NCBI RefSeq assembly: GCF_000315915.1
Contig: NC_020189.1
Coordinates: 62,001 to 126,000, forward strand
Origin: Henningerozyma blattae CBS 6284
Lineage: Eukaryota; Ascomycota; Saccharomycetes; Saccharomycetales; Saccharomycetaceae
DNA: 64,000 nt
Direction: 5' to 3'
The position numbers and the translations under genes were made by a program. The notes under the pieces were generated by a model. It did not search any database. It was not told the DNA's origin and saw nothing but the letters and a program-made list of their open reading frames with translations. Positions 45,271 through 55,794 of this stretch are shown one piece after another. The stretch's first letter is position 1. Every line of letters begins with the position of its first letter.

Positions 45271-46527
45271 TTAAAATAATTCGTCTAGTTCAAACTTATC
45301 AGTTTTGGGGTTTCTAGTGAAGACACCTTCTTCTGTTACAATACCAGTGATAAAATTATATGGTGTAACATCAAATGATGGATTCCAAACATCGACATCT
45401 GGTGGAGCAATACCAACTTTATGAGTCATAATGCTGCCTGATTTTTCATCAATTAAAACTTCTTCAGTTTCAGGATGCATTGATGTACCAGTGACCAGTT
45501 TCATTTCATTTGGCTTACGTTCTTCAACAATGATACCATCACCGGTCTCAGTGACATTATCAATGGTAGTCTTTGGAGCTACCACAAAGAATTTAATACC
45601 AAATTGTTTACAAATTATTGCTAATTGGAATGTACCGATTTTATTAGCTGTATCACCGTTTCGAACAATTCTATCTGCACCAACAAATGCAGCCTTAATG
45701 GGGATTTTTGATGTTTTTATACGATATGCAATTGAACTATCTGTGATTAAAGTAGTAGGAATCTTATCGTGAATCAACTCATATGCTGTTAATCTACTAC
45801 CTTGATTGTAAGGTCTTGTTTCCAGAGGATAGACATGAGTTAGTTTTGCTTTAGAATCCGAAAGAGCTTGTTCTGATGGCAATAACCCTACTTTTGATTG
45901 AGAATCATTCCATAAAGAACGAATAACACCTAATGCAGTCCCATAACCTGAAGTTGCCAATGAACCAGTGTTACAAATAGTTAAAACAGCAAAATCTTCA
46001 TTAAAATTTTCAGCTTTTAAGGAATCCAATAAAAACTTGGCACCATTATTACCCATTTTTATATTATTACTTAAATCATCATCAACCAACTTGCAAACAA
46101 AAGTGAATAAAAATTGGTTAAATGATTCTAAGCTAGTGATTTTAGGGTCTAATGCAATCAATCTAATATCCTTTAACGCATTGGACAAATTAACTGCAGT
46201 TGGTCTACTACTCAGCAGGAAATCTAATCTTGTAAATAACTTAAACTTTATAGCACCCCAGTTTTGTAAATCGGACCCATAAATTGATGTTTCCAATTTA
46301 TCCTGTGTATTTAATAAATGTTGGGTTTCTAACAAAACTGACAAAGCACCAACAATTGCAATAGCGGGAGCACCTCTAACTTGCATAGATTTAATCACAG
46401 CATAACCGTCTGAAATGTTATAAATAGGTAAGTATTTCGTAACATATGGTAGTAGCAATTGATCTAATACTTCCACAGAAATTTTTTTAGGGTTAATTCT
46501 GTTAAATCTGATGGCCTCTAAACTCAT
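45271..46527 (-). CDS. MRI1: Methylthioribose-1-phosphate isomerase
   Basis: Mri1 converts 5-methylthioribose-1-phosphate to methylthioribulose-1-phosphate in the methionine salvage pathway. The start is set at MSLEAIRFNR (46527), which aligns with the S. cerevisiae start and gives 418 residues against 411. The frame upstream of it has no ATG. The catalytic Cys (ICNTGSLATSGYGTALG) and Asp (GADRIVRNGDTANKIGT) motifs and the substrate motif MQVRGAPAIAIVG are intact. In S. cerevisiae it adjoins CLB2 (YPR118W-YPR119W); here 6.4 kb separates them. Confidence 0.97.
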   Translation of the reverse strand: MSLEAIRFNRINPKKISVEVLDQLLLPYVTKYLPIYNISDGYAVIKSMQVRGAPAIAIVGALSVLLETQHLLNTQDKLETSIYGSDLQNWGAIKFKLFTRLDFLLSSRPTAVNLSNALKDIRLIALDPKITSLESFNQFLFTFVCKLVDDDLSNNIKMGNNGAKFLLDSLKAENFNEDFAVLTICNTGSLATSGYGTALGVIRSLWNDSQSKVGLLPSEQALSDSKAKLTHVYPLETRPYNQGSRLTAYELIHDKIPTTLITDSSIAYRIKTSKIPIKAAFVGADRIVRNGDTANKIGTFQLAIICKQFGIKFFVVAPKTTIDNVTETGDGIIVEERKPNEMKLVTGTSMHPETEEVLIDEKSGSIMTHKVGIAPPDVDVWNPSFDVTPYNFITGIVTEEGVFTRNPKTDKFELDELF

Positions 46528-47254
46528 TTTCCCTATTTCTTTCTGTTTATTATCGTTAATGGACTCTGCTGAGCTATTATCAGTACTTTTATTCAATTAA
46601 TGCAAGACCGTTAATTATAAAGTGACAAAATCAAGAATTTGCTAGTCATCGAAAATTTTTAGATCATTTTGTATTTTTCTTAAATTTTTCACTCGGAGAA
46701 TAAATTATCAAAGAAGTCTCAGTAAAATGAGTGTCTTAAGAAAACGATAATGGGCTCAAAAAATGTATTGAGTACGTGATAATTTCGTGAGTATTAATAT
46801 TTTAGTATTATTAACTTCAATTCAATGCCTAACCAACAATCTGCATTATTTATTCCTTGGTAATTATCTCCTTATTGTGTCGCTAACTTCTCATAATTAA
46901 TTGGCTAAAAAAAACCAATCCCTTATATAAATATGAATATCATTTTACTTTTATATACAACGTAATTACAAATTGTTTTCTTCTACTACATTATTCTTGT
47001 CTTATATTTACATAAGTTTTCACGTGCCTGAAATTTCGCATGTCCTTGACCTTTTCGCTTTCGTTTTCGTTTCTTGGACAATGCAAGAAAATACGTCAAT
47101 TTCAGGCTATATTACAGACATTACTATAATTTCAATATGTAAATGAATATAATTCGTATTTTTAATAACTCGAAGCTCAATAAACAACAACAACAATACT
47201 AATTCTAATACACATTTTGCTGTCACACCAATTATTAATATTGTGCTGACAACC
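46528..47254. promoter_or_regulatory. Divergent MRI1 / VOA1 promoter
   Basis: TCACGTG at 47020-47026 is a Cbf1/Met4-type site, sensible for a methionine-salvage gene, although it is nearer to VOA1. No gene is seen. Confidence 0.5.
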
Positions 47255-48052
47255 ATGAAAGGATTTTTTTTTACTTGTTATTTTTTACTTTACCAATCTG
47301 CTTTTTCTTTGGCTGAAGGCATTTCTTATGCTTCCTTTGGCTCAGAAGCTACAAATAACAAATATGCCACTTTAGATGAGCTGGTTGAGCATTCTACCAA
47401 TGAAGAACCAGCTGTTATATTTCAATTCAATAATTACGATTTTATGCAAAACATCGCTAATCTTCACAATGACAACCATCGTTTCTTCAAAGGGTTCTTC
47501 TCTCATGGCATTGGTAGGGTTTACAAGACTGACTCATCAATTGAGCTGAATGAAAATGAACAATCAAATGCTATCTTTTCTGTTTCTGATATCTCAAGCA
47601 GTGCGTCTGAACTTTTCTATAACTATGAGTTGGATAACAAGAAAAACATTTTAATTAATTTGAATAATGTGGATTATGATTTTTCCTTATTGGATGAATT
47701 CATCGAATCTGCCTTGCTATTTGTGAAGGAATCTTTCGAAAATTACAACTTAGTTTTACATAATGCCAATTCATCATCCCATATTTCTAAAGGCACTATT
47801 GCTAAATCAATTAAAGAGGCTATTGAAAACAGAGTTGATGAAGATTCTTCCCCAGAAAATGATAACAAGAAGAAACATGACACTGATGAAGATATATTGA
47901 GTGAATTCTGGACGGAAGGTCTTTTGATGTGTCTAATGGTTTCTGGTTTATTGCTTTTCGTCTTGGTCATTGCTCTTCAATGGATTTCCAGCTTAGAGAT
48001 CAGTTATGGTGCTTTAGAAAGAAAAGTTGATGACTTGAAAAAGACTAATTAA
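47255..48052 (+). CDS. VOA1: V-ATPase V0 assembly protein Voa1
   Basis: Voa1 is an ER membrane protein that works with Vma21 in assembling the V0 sector and remains in V0 as a subunit related to ATP6AP1. The start at 47255 (MKGFFFTCYF) gives a signal peptide of about 19 residues and a total of 265 residues, the S. cerevisiae length. The luminal domain is poorly conserved. The C-terminal region (SEFWTEGLLMCLMVSGLLLF, one membrane span, then ISYGALERKVDDLKKTN) matches Voa1 closely. Confidence 0.93.
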   Translation: MKGFFFTCYFLLYQSAFSLAEGISYASFGSEATNNKYATLDELVEHSTNEEPAVIFQFNNYDFMQNIANLHNDNHRFFKGFFSHGIGRVYKTDSSIELNENEQSNAIFSVSDISSSASELFYNYELDNKKNILINLNNVDYDFSLLDEFIESALLFVKESFENYNLVLHNANSSSHISKGTIAKSIKEAIENRVDEDSSPENDNKKKHDTDEDILSEFWTEGLLMCLMVSGLLLFVLVIALQWISSLEISYGALERKVDDLKKTN

Positions 48053-48458
48053 TTTACAAGAGAAAATTACGGTTCAATTGAGATCGTCTATTTCCAATTT
48101 ATAAGACTACTTCCCGCCAATCTATTTAGCATTACAATACCTTTTTTTCATTTTACATATTTAATTATTTTTTTCTTCTTTTCTTTTACATCTTGCTATT
48201 CAATATTATAGTTTTCTTTTAAGTACTTTAAGTACCTTATATATTTACCATATATAACCCACAAAAAGATACAACAATAATAGAACTAATATGCTTTCTT
48301 TACAATAATTAGAATTGAAATTTACTTTTTTAGATAATGTTTATTTTATAGTATACAGGCAAATGTAAAGTTAGATTACATCCAAAAAGTGCAAAGATAT
48401 ATGAGATAATCATAGAATTTATATAAATAAATACATTTAAAAGAAAAAATTATTATAC
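48053..48458. other. VOA1-NOP7 convergent intergenic region
   Basis: AT-rich 3' flanks of converging genes. S. cerevisiae has VMA21 and SRB5 between these genes; neither is seen here. Confidence 0.6.
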
Positions 48459-50249
48459 TTACTTCTTATTCAATTTTTCTAACTTTTTCTTAGTTTTGGC
48501 AATTTGCTTCTTCTTCTTTTTCAAATTTTCAATCTTCTCTTCCTTCTTATCATTTGAATACTCCATCTTTTTATATAATTTACGCTGCTTATTACTCATC
48601 ATAATCATCTTTAATTTCTTTTCTTCATCTTTATCAGTAGATTTAGACTTCCTCTTCTTATTCTTTGGTGTACTTGGTTCTTTATTAGTTTCTTTAGCTT
48701 CTGTGTATGTGATACCTTGAGCTTCCAATTCTAACTCTTTTTGAGCTCTCAAAGCTTCATCATCTTCTTCATTAGTTGCATCAATTTCAACATCTTCAGA
48801 ATCTTCTTTATCTTCAATCTCAGAGTCACTTTCACTTTCACTTTCGCTGTTTTCATCGTCAGCAGCCTCTGGATTATAGCCGACTTTGTCACCCCATGGA
48901 CTCAAATGTGGTGGTAATGTTTCACCAGGTAAATAAGCATTGGCTGGAACTAGCTCACCTTTATTAATACAATCGAAAATCCATTGTGGTTGAACATATG
49001 TTCTTCCAGCAATTTTATTCTTTAAGACTGGTCTATCAACAATATGATGAGTGACATTACTTAAATCAATTTCATTACTTTTTTCAATTTGATCTAATGC
49101 AGCTTCACTAATTACTTTACCACCACATGATAAGATCAAAAACTCAGCAATATCGATTGGTACTTCTCTACCGACGTAAAATATAAAATCAGAAAATAGT
49201 GAGGATGATTCATGCTCACTTGGCTGTTCTAAAATATCACCTTTGTTTTTATTATTGTCTTCAAAAGTGTCTAAATTAACAGTTTCAACATTAACATCCT
49301 CCTCGGTATCTTTAGCATTTTCATCACCCCTTTCTTTTTTATCAGCCTTTAATGCTGATTTTAAAGTGTCTGAGTCAATTGTGGTAGCCTCTTCAGTAGA
49401 TGTACTAGATTCATTGTTTTGAGTTCCACGTAAGGGATTAGGTTCTTCATTGGATTCCAAGATATAAGATGACAACCCACTTATTATTTTACTTTTCTTA
49501 ACATCTAATCTTGGTGGATAAACTAGACCATTGTCGGTATATAATTTGAATAAAACGAAATGCAAAAAGGTGGAATAAAATTCTAAGAAAGTTAGCATAA
49601 TTCTAAAATCAACATCAGATGGAATATTCTCTGGAAATTTAAATGGTACAACCCATCTAACTTGTTCACCTCTAATATTAGCCTGATAATAGATACCTTT
49701 GATAGACACAAAAACTTTGCGAATTAAACGTTCTTTAGCAACATATGCTAGCCACTGGTTACAAAGAACTTGGGCTTCATTGGTTAGCTTAGCCGAAACC
49801 TGATCAGTAGCAGGTAAATTAGCAAACAAGAATAGCATATTTAAGGCATCATCCATATCTCTGATTGCATCCGGGAAACTTGGATATCTTTCTTTAATAA
49901 TATGATCTAACTTATAAGTACTTCTATTTTCTTCTAATCTCTTAGCAGAAGAGACTTCACCCCTACCTAAGGCCCTGGTTAATTTCTTAGCAAATGTTTT
50001 ATGTTCTCTGAATTTTGCCAAAACTGGTTCATGCATTAAATATTGGATATCTTTTGAAAAATAAAAAGTGGTGGGAGCTGTAGAACCTTTATTAGCCTTC
50101 TTCTTATTACGAGGCTCCCTTGGGTAAATACCTTTGAAAATACATAGCCTTCTAAAATCAGCAAGGGAAACTTGTAGTTTTCTAACAGCTTGCGTTCTTG
50201 TTATGAAATTCTTAGCGTTACCTCTTGTGTTCTTCTTCTTAATTCTCAT
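48459..50249 (-). CDS. NOP7: 60S ribosome biogenesis factor Nop7 (pescadillo)
   Basis: Nop7 with Erb1 and Ytm1 (PeBoW) is needed for 27S pre-rRNA processing in the nucleolus. It has 596 residues (605 in S. cerevisiae). The pescadillo N-terminal domain begins [18 protein letters not shown] and spans about 1-270. A BRCT domain lies near 348-445 (with [16 protein letters not shown]). An acidic stretch near 455-495 and a Lys-rich coiled C-terminus follow. Confidence 0.97.
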   Translation of the reverse strand: MRIKKKNTRGNAKNFITRTQAVRKLQVSLADFRRLCIFKGIYPREPRNKKKANKGSTAPTTFYFSKDIQYLMHEPVLAKFREHKTFAKKLTRALGRGEVSSAKRLEENRSTYKLDHIIKERYPSFPDAIRDMDDALNMLFLFANLPATDQVSAKLTNEAQVLCNQWLAYVAKERLIRKVFVSIKGIYYQANIRGEQVRWVVPFKFPENIPSDVDFRIMLTFLEFYSTFLHFVLFKLYTDNGLVYPPRLDVKKSKIISGLSSYILESNEEPNPLRGTQNNESSTSTEEATTIDSDTLKSALKADKKERGDENAKDTEEDVNVETVNLDTFEDNNKNKGDILEQPSEHESSSLFSDFIFYVGREVPIDIAEFLILSCGGKVISEAALDQIEKSNEIDLSNVTHHIVDRPVLKNKIAGRTYVQPQWIFDCINKGELVPANAYLPGETLPPHLSPWGDKVGYNPEAADDENSESESESDSEIEDKEDSEDVEIDATNEEDDEALRAQKELELEAQGITYTEAKETNKEPSTPKNKKRKSKSTDKDEEKKLKMIMMSNKQRKLYKKMEYSNDKKEEKIENLKKKKKQIAKTKKKLEKLNKK

Positions 50250-50685
50250 TGTTGGTATAATAGTAGCTAAATAGACAGTGTTATTACTATAATAATTTAA
50301 ATACTATAAAAAATATATTTTAATTTGAGAATTCTAGCACTTATTTGTAATTTTTCATCTATATTATTTAAAATATTTTTTTTTCACCTCATCTCATCGG
50401 ATTTCGAAAAATTTTCTCGGAATAGTTGACGTCGCAAAATAAATCGAAAAAAAAAAATTATAATACAAATAAATTTGTTAATAAACTGGAATTACAAATA
50501 TCCCTAAGTATTACCATGGTACCCTTATAATATAATATACAGATATTATGTTAAGTGAACTATATTGTAGAATATTCTGGTATTTTGGTGTATAGAAATA
50601 AATATTATATGGTGAGGCTACGTCAGTTTTTTATATGTTTACGTAAATTCTTATATTAATGTTATAATAATTAGGCTAATTATAA
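50250..50685. promoter_or_regulatory. NOP7 promoter
   Basis: Two overlapping CTCATC cores (50388-50398, GATGAG on the coding strand) resemble the PAC element. GAAAAATTTTC at 50406-50416 matches the RRPE element. Paired PAC and RRPE sites about 140-165 bases before the start are the hallmark of yeast ribosome-biogenesis genes (Dot6/Tod6 and Stb3 targets), which agrees with NOP7. The rest of the gap is AT-rich 3' flank of PCP1's neighbourhood. Confidence 0.65.
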
Positions 50686-51747
50686 TTAAAACCATCTTGA
50701 ATACCTTTCGATCCTTTCTGCACGCTGCTTTTTCATTGTTTTGCTAATAGACCAACCATAAGCAATACCAATCAATGAGCCACCTAAATGTGCAGCGTAG
50801 TCTAAAGAACCCCATCTTAAACCACATCCAGCTGCATTCCAAACCATAGATGCCAGAAAGGCGACCCAAGCACCACCTGGAATTGGAAAGACGAACAGTA
50901 GAATCTTTGCACTCGGAAACAGATAAGAGAAACAACCTAATACACCAAAAAGAGCACCACTTGCACCAAGGCTTGGTCCCATCAGAGCTAAACGGGCTAT
51001 CCTTGGGTACCATAAAGAAAATAACGAGCCAGCAATAGCACTATTCATATATAGCGAAAAGAAGTTAGAAACACCCAACATGTTTGCTAATGAGATACCA
51101 AATGACCATAATGCTAGCATATTGAAACCTAAATGCCAAAATTCTTGATGAGAAAATGAACTACCGATAATAGACCATTTGCTTTGAATATTTGTCTTTT
51201 GCAACAACATATACTTTTGTAAAAATTTCCAGCACCTTGGTACGTGCCATAACCCAAAGATAGCACAATTTATACCCAATAATGTATATACCAATTCACG
51301 TGGCCTAGTTCTGAAGTAAGTGAAGGGGGGCACATTGTTAAACAAGAAGGGGGAACCAAAATATATACCTATCATTAGACCTAGACCCAATATTGTAATT
51401 TTCCCAATAGAGTTAGAATTAGAATTCATAGAGGTTCTTTGGAATTGTTGGAAACGATTTAGTCTAATGTATCTATCATTAAAACCATGACCAAAATTTC
51501 TACAAAATTTAATATGCTGTAGTAGCTTGTTCTTTGATAAGATTTTAATAGTATTAACTTGATTAATAATAGAAATTTGACTACCAATTTTTGTGCTTCT
51601 TTTATCTTTTGGCGTTGGAAAAATATGTAAAGATGTCTTGCTTCTGTAGTTTAAAATTCTAGATTGAGATTTCCCTCCAATAAAATGAAGGGTTCTAAGA
51701 GTGGCATTAATTGGAGTAAACCCAAGTCCTGGCAATCTATTGAGCAT
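50686..51747 (-). CDS. PCP1: Mitochondrial rhomboid protease Pcp1
   Basis: An inner-membrane serine protease that processes Mgm1 and cytochrome c peroxidase. The 353 residues compare with 346 in S. cerevisiae. A basic mitochondrial presequence is followed by one span near 117-131 and a rhomboid core. Catalytic Ser263 lies in GASGALFG and His320 in AAHLGGSLIG. HLGFNMLALWSFG contributes the conserved HxxxN motif. Both catalytic residues are present. Confidence 0.97.
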   Translation of the reverse strand: MLNRLPGLGFTPINATLRTLHFIGGKSQSRILNYRSKTSLHIFPTPKDKRSTKIGSQISIINQVNTIKILSKNKLLQHIKFCRNFGHGFNDRYIRLNRFQQFQRTSMNSNSNSIGKITILGLGLMIGIYFGSPFLFNNVPPFTYFRTRPRELVYTLLGINCAIFGLWHVPRCWKFLQKYMLLQKTNIQSKWSIIGSSFSHQEFWHLGFNMLALWSFGISLANMLGVSNFFSLYMNSAIAGSLFSLWYPRIARLALMGPSLGASGALFGVLGCFSYLFPSAKILLFVFPIPGGAWVAFLASMVWNAAGCGLRWGSLDYAAHLGGSLIGIAYGWSISKTMKKQRAERIERYSRWF

Positions 51748-52315
51748 CAGTTAATATTTACAGACAGAGACGTTTATTTTTTGTAGACTTTTCCCTTTAT
51801 ATTTAGCAGCCCTATCACGAATCTTATTAATACCGATATTTCTTTAAGATCGCGTTATGCTAAATTTCGGACACTTAGACTGTTAATGTTGAGAAATGTG
51901 AAACAAATTTATGTTATATTTAAAGGGATAATGGTATATTGGTGCTGTTTTATTTATATATATATATAAATATGCAAGAGGTATAATATATTTAAATATT
52001 TATAGAAAAAAAAAGATGCACAATCCTATTTTTTTATATTCTATTGAATTTTATTTTTTATTTTTTTTCATGTTACTATAAGGATATATGATTAATTATT
52101 TTTTTTTTTTTAATATTTTGATGTGTGATATGTGAGGTATATGATATGAAAATAAATAAATAATGACGTTAAAGTCGAAAAGTGGATTATTCTTGGTAAA
52201 TATAGTTAGTTAGTACTAATTGAATTTTGGTATAATTGTTAGAAGAGTAGAATAAGAAAATTAAAAATTGAACGTCCAAGGTAGTTCCAGGAAGAAGTAA
52301 TATCATCAAATATTC
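51748..52315. other. PCP1 upstream / MDR1 3' region
   Basis: AT-rich spacer between two minus-strand genes, with a TA run near 51956-51968 and poly-T tracts. No gene is seen; GTF1 is absent from the wider block. Confidence 0.55.
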
Positions 52316-55171
52316 TCAAGCTTCAAACTCCAAAAGATTATGAGATTCATCTGGCTGTTCAATATTCTCTTTCTTTGTAGGAATATTTAACAACTTTCTT
52401 TCAGGACCTTCGCTATCTTCCTTTTCCATTGTCATTTCTACCCATGGACTATCTAGTAAATCTTCATGTTCTTCCTGCAGCTCAGAACTGAAGTCATCCA
52501 AGTCTTCGAATCTATCATCCCTGGATGTATTGGCAAAATTACTAGTAGTTTCTGAATGACCTGTAGTATGAATTGATGCGGCTGCACTCTTGGTAGTAGC
52601 GACTGAATCAACACGACGACGAACTTGGGCTGCTACTCTTCTACCATCTGCTATTATACCATCAAACATGCCTCTTAAAGCTCTATTCTTAGATGGATCT
52701 GCATCGCAAGGCTCATCTACATGTATAGATTCTCTTAAAGTACGACCAAAGAATATTTCATATGTTTCATCAGCTAAGATAATCATTCTAAAAGTGGCCA
52801 CATCGATTGCCTTTGGATGAGCAGGATCCAAAGCAGCATTATGCTTAATGGATTCAAATTTCTTCTTTTTAATATCATCTTCTTCATTATCAGATAAATC
52901 AATTAAATTAAAATCTTCCGGCAGTTCTAAACTTTTTGCGTATTCAAAAGATCTCTTTAAGAAATTACTTGCAGCTTTTAAGTAGCGTTCAATTTGCTCA
53001 TTTTTATATTTTTCTTCATTGATTGTTACACCCGTTGGCAACGTTAAATCTTCCATAGAATTTAATGAATCACCATTTTCTTTAATGATGTTGTCAGCAA
53101 TATCCATTTCTATAGTTTTCAAAGTTAAATCATCAACATAGATTCCAGATTTCCAAGGAGTAGTTAAGAATAATAACGCCTCTGACATTTGTAAAACTTC
53201 TTCACGTTTTAATTCTCCATCTTTGTCTCCATCAAATAATGAAAAAAAATAAGTTAATAACTCCATCAAATCCTTAGTAACTAATTTATCTAAACCTGAA
53301 ATAACATTATTCAACGTCAATTCACCTGCTTCATTTACATCCCAATCGTTGAATAGTTTATGTAAGAAATCATTCTTTTGTTGAATGAAGATTGGATCAG
53401 TATCATTACTTGTTGGTTTACACCAATCACAAAATTTACCTAAAAATTGAGAAAATATTTCAAAATTCATATTTGCTGATCCTGTACCTAAACTAATTTT
53501 ATATGTTTCCACACTCTGATAAAATATTTCATAAATATTTGATAAATCTGATTCCTTTAAGTGGAAAGTCTTAGGCATTTGACGAACTTGAGTTTTCTTA
53601 ACAAATATTTCAATATTTTCAAACACCCTCTTTCTATGCTTATTTCTTTCTTGCGACACCATTTCATCTGTAATAATATTAAATTCCTTAAATGCAGTAA
53701 CTAATAATTCTTGAAACTTAGTGATATGTTTAAATTTAGGATCATCTGAATCTGGATGTGCACTCTCATCTAAAGTTCTGAAATAATTTTTCAAGATAGC
53801 AATAAACATACCATCTTCTTCAGCTTGTAATAAATCTTCTGAATTAACTTTTAAAATAGCTAAAGATACCTGGAATAATGTTCTATAGCCATTCATGAAG
53901 AATATATCCATGATTCTAAAGGCAAATTCTAGCGGCATTGAAGTGAAAAATAATGATAAAAACCACGGTAAGGATACTACAGATAACTGGATATCATTTG
54001 CTTCGATATGATCCCATAATTCAGGTAATCTTTCTGAAACAAGAGTTTCAAAAACCTTTTGATCCAATAAGGTACCATACATTGTCTTTGAATAATAACC
54101 AGGGACAAAATTTTCACATAGAGTAGTTAAACACCAAAAAGCTTGCTCTTCTGTCATAAATATTAATAACCCAGCTGCCACAATATTCATAGCTTGACAA
54201 TAACCAACATCTGGATTTTTCCAAGAATATGCAGTTAGCACGTTTCTTAATCTTGAGATCCCTTCCTCCTTTTGATATGCTGTATACTCTGGTAAAGATC
54301 TATTCAGATCTTTTTCAATCTCATCGATAGCCCTGGATTTTTTGCCCTGATTTTCCTCTAAAATATTTTGATATTCATCAGAGTTAGCATAACGTAAATA
54401 TAAAGCACCTGAACATAACTCCCATATCTCCCCTCTCATTCTATTTGGTACACCGACTCTAATTAATTTTTGAAATATATGATTTTTCACTATCGCTAAA
54501 TTCAACCCATTTTCCTTAAAATAATCAAACCATAGTCGTAATTTCATCTTTTCTTGAGACAATTGAGGATTCCCTGGATATTTATATTTCTGGCCTAATC
54601 CAGCCTTTGGAGTATTAATATCTGTCAATTTCAAAACATTTTTATTAATTAGAAATTCAGAGTAACAAGTATCTAAAAATGATGGTAATTTCTTTGCTAC
54701 AGGGATATTTTCTTTTAATTTATCTTTCAATAGATTACAAAACTGTTCTGATCTATAACGCAACCCCAAGAATTGTATTAATATCTTTGTACCATTATAC
54801 AATGTAACATTTAATGCAAATACATATGAAGTTTCGGGAGCTCTCTCCACTCTTTTCACAGTGGATATATTAAGAGTCATATCACAGGAATTCTCATCAA
54901 ACGTGTCTTTAAAGACCAAAAAATGAGGTGTCAAATATAATTTCCCTGAATATACATAGGCCATCGTTTGACCAGATTCTTTCCTTGCATGAGCTTTGCT
55001 AAAAGCTCCAACGAATGATATGTCTGCGTTCGTGTCATCTAGAATTTTCTCATCAGGGGGAAGTCTATATTGTAATTTGAAACGTTCATCTCTAGTCAAT
55101 GCAGGGGTGAAGCTTTCTGCAATCCTATCAAAAAATGGAACTTTCTGTTGTAAGTTCCCTAAAAACGACAT
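52316..55171 (-). CDS. MDR1: Rab GTPase-activating protein Mdr1/Gyp2
   Basis: A TBC-domain GAP acting on Ypt6 and other Rabs. It has 951 residues (950 in S. cerevisiae). A GRAM domain lies near 30-120. The TBC domain begins near 232 ([17 protein letters not shown]), with the arginine finger IxxDxxR-type region followed by the [10 protein letters not shown] glutamine-finger motif. A C-terminal EF-hand-like loop ([12 protein letters not shown]) lies near 640. The tail is acidic and Ser-rich. Confidence 0.94.
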   Translation of the reverse strand: MSFLGNLQQKVPFFDRIAESFTPALTRDERFKLQYRLPPDEKILDDTNADISFVGAFSKAHARKESGQTMAYVYSGKLYLTPHFLVFKDTFDENSCDMTLNISTVKRVERAPETSYVFALNVTLYNGTKILIQFLGLRYRSEQFCNLLKDKLKENIPVAKKLPSFLDTCYSEFLINKNVLKLTDINTPKAGLGQKYKYPGNPQLSQEKMKLRLWFDYFKENGLNLAIVKNHIFQKLIRVGVPNRMRGEIWELCSGALYLRYANSDEYQNILEENQGKKSRAIDEIEKDLNRSLPEYTAYQKEEGISRLRNVLTAYSWKNPDVGYCQAMNIVAAGLLIFMTEEQAFWCLTTLCENFVPGYYSKTMYGTLLDQKVFETLVSERLPELWDHIEANDIQLSVVSLPWFLSLFFTSMPLEFAFRIMDIFFMNGYRTLFQVSLAILKVNSEDLLQAEEDGMFIAILKNYFRTLDESAHPDSDDPKFKHITKFQELLVTAFKEFNIITDEMVSQERNKHRKRVFENIEIFVKKTQVRQMPKTFHLKESDLSNIYEIFYQSVETYKISLGTGSANMNFEIFSQFLGKFCDWCKPTSNDTDPIFIQQKNDFLHKLFNDWDVNEAGELTLNNVISGLDKLVTKDLMELLTYFFSLFDGDKDGELKREEVLQMSEALLFLTTPWKSGIYVDDLTLKTIEMDIADNIIKENGDSLNSMEDLTLPTGVTINEEKYKNEQIERYLKAASNFLKRSFEYAKSLELPEDFNLIDLSDNEEDDIKKKKFESIKHNAALDPAHPKAIDVATFRMIILADETYEIFFGRTLRESIHVDEPCDADPSKNRALRGMFDGIIADGRRVAAQVRRRVDSVATTKSAAASIHTTGHSETTSNFANTSRDDRFEDLDDFSSELQEEHEDLLDSPWVEMTMEKEDSEGPERKLLNIPTKKENIEQPDESHNLLEFEA

Positions 55172-55794
55172 GTCTTTTGAAAATGTATTAATTATAAGTA
55201 GAATATAATATATAGTTGATCGAAAAACTATCTGTCTGGTATACTTCTTGTAGGAATGTGTATCGGTATGTGTGCACGTAGTATTTTCTCCTTCTATAAG
55301 CCAATTTCACTCCATAAATAAACCTAACCCAGACTGGCGTGGTCTGAACAAATAAATATTTACAATTACAGATATGAAATTCTTTGGACTTAATTGAACA
55401 ACTAACTGATTGCTTAAATGACCGTCAAAGACAGTCACTCCTTTGTATATAGAATCACAATGAAAAAAACGGTGGAATTGGTTACCCTGGATGTTTACGG
55501 AATACGTTACCTCTCTGTGACAGTTTTCCTGACACATAGGCTTTCTCGAGCGTCTGCAAATCTACGCGAGATCTCGCGTCGCAAAAGATCTTGAAAGCGA
55601 TCGAGTCACATATATTAATATAAATTTATAGATTTATAAGTCCATAGATTTATAGATTTACAGAGTTTGAGATTTATAAATTAGATGCAGTCAATTATGG
55701 GAGTATGTGTGTTATAATTAAATATAGCCAAGATGTAATAATATATGATATCTCCCGGGAAATAAATGTGAATACAATATGAACATTGAAAATT
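55172..55794. promoter_or_regulatory. MDR1 upstream / TEL2 3' region
   Basis: A patch at about 55290-55610 is more GC-rich than other spacers. It holds a 16-bp perfect palindrome (55564-55579). A 76-codon minus-strand frame with an ATG (55307-55537) lies in the patch. It has no recognised domain and no counterpart at this locus in S. cerevisiae, so it is left unannotated. Confidence 0.4.
55564..55579. promoter_or_regulatory. 16-bp perfect palindrome
   Basis: ACGCGAGATCTCGCGT reads the same on both strands. It is about 395 bases upstream of the MDR1 start. CGCG-containing cores are bound by Rsc3/Rsc30-type factors in yeast, but the full palindrome is not a site I recognise. Confidence 0.6.

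Noticed and set aside
47243..47254. GTG start for VOA1
   Set aside because: The ATG at 47255 gives a clean signal peptide and exactly the S. cerevisiae length.
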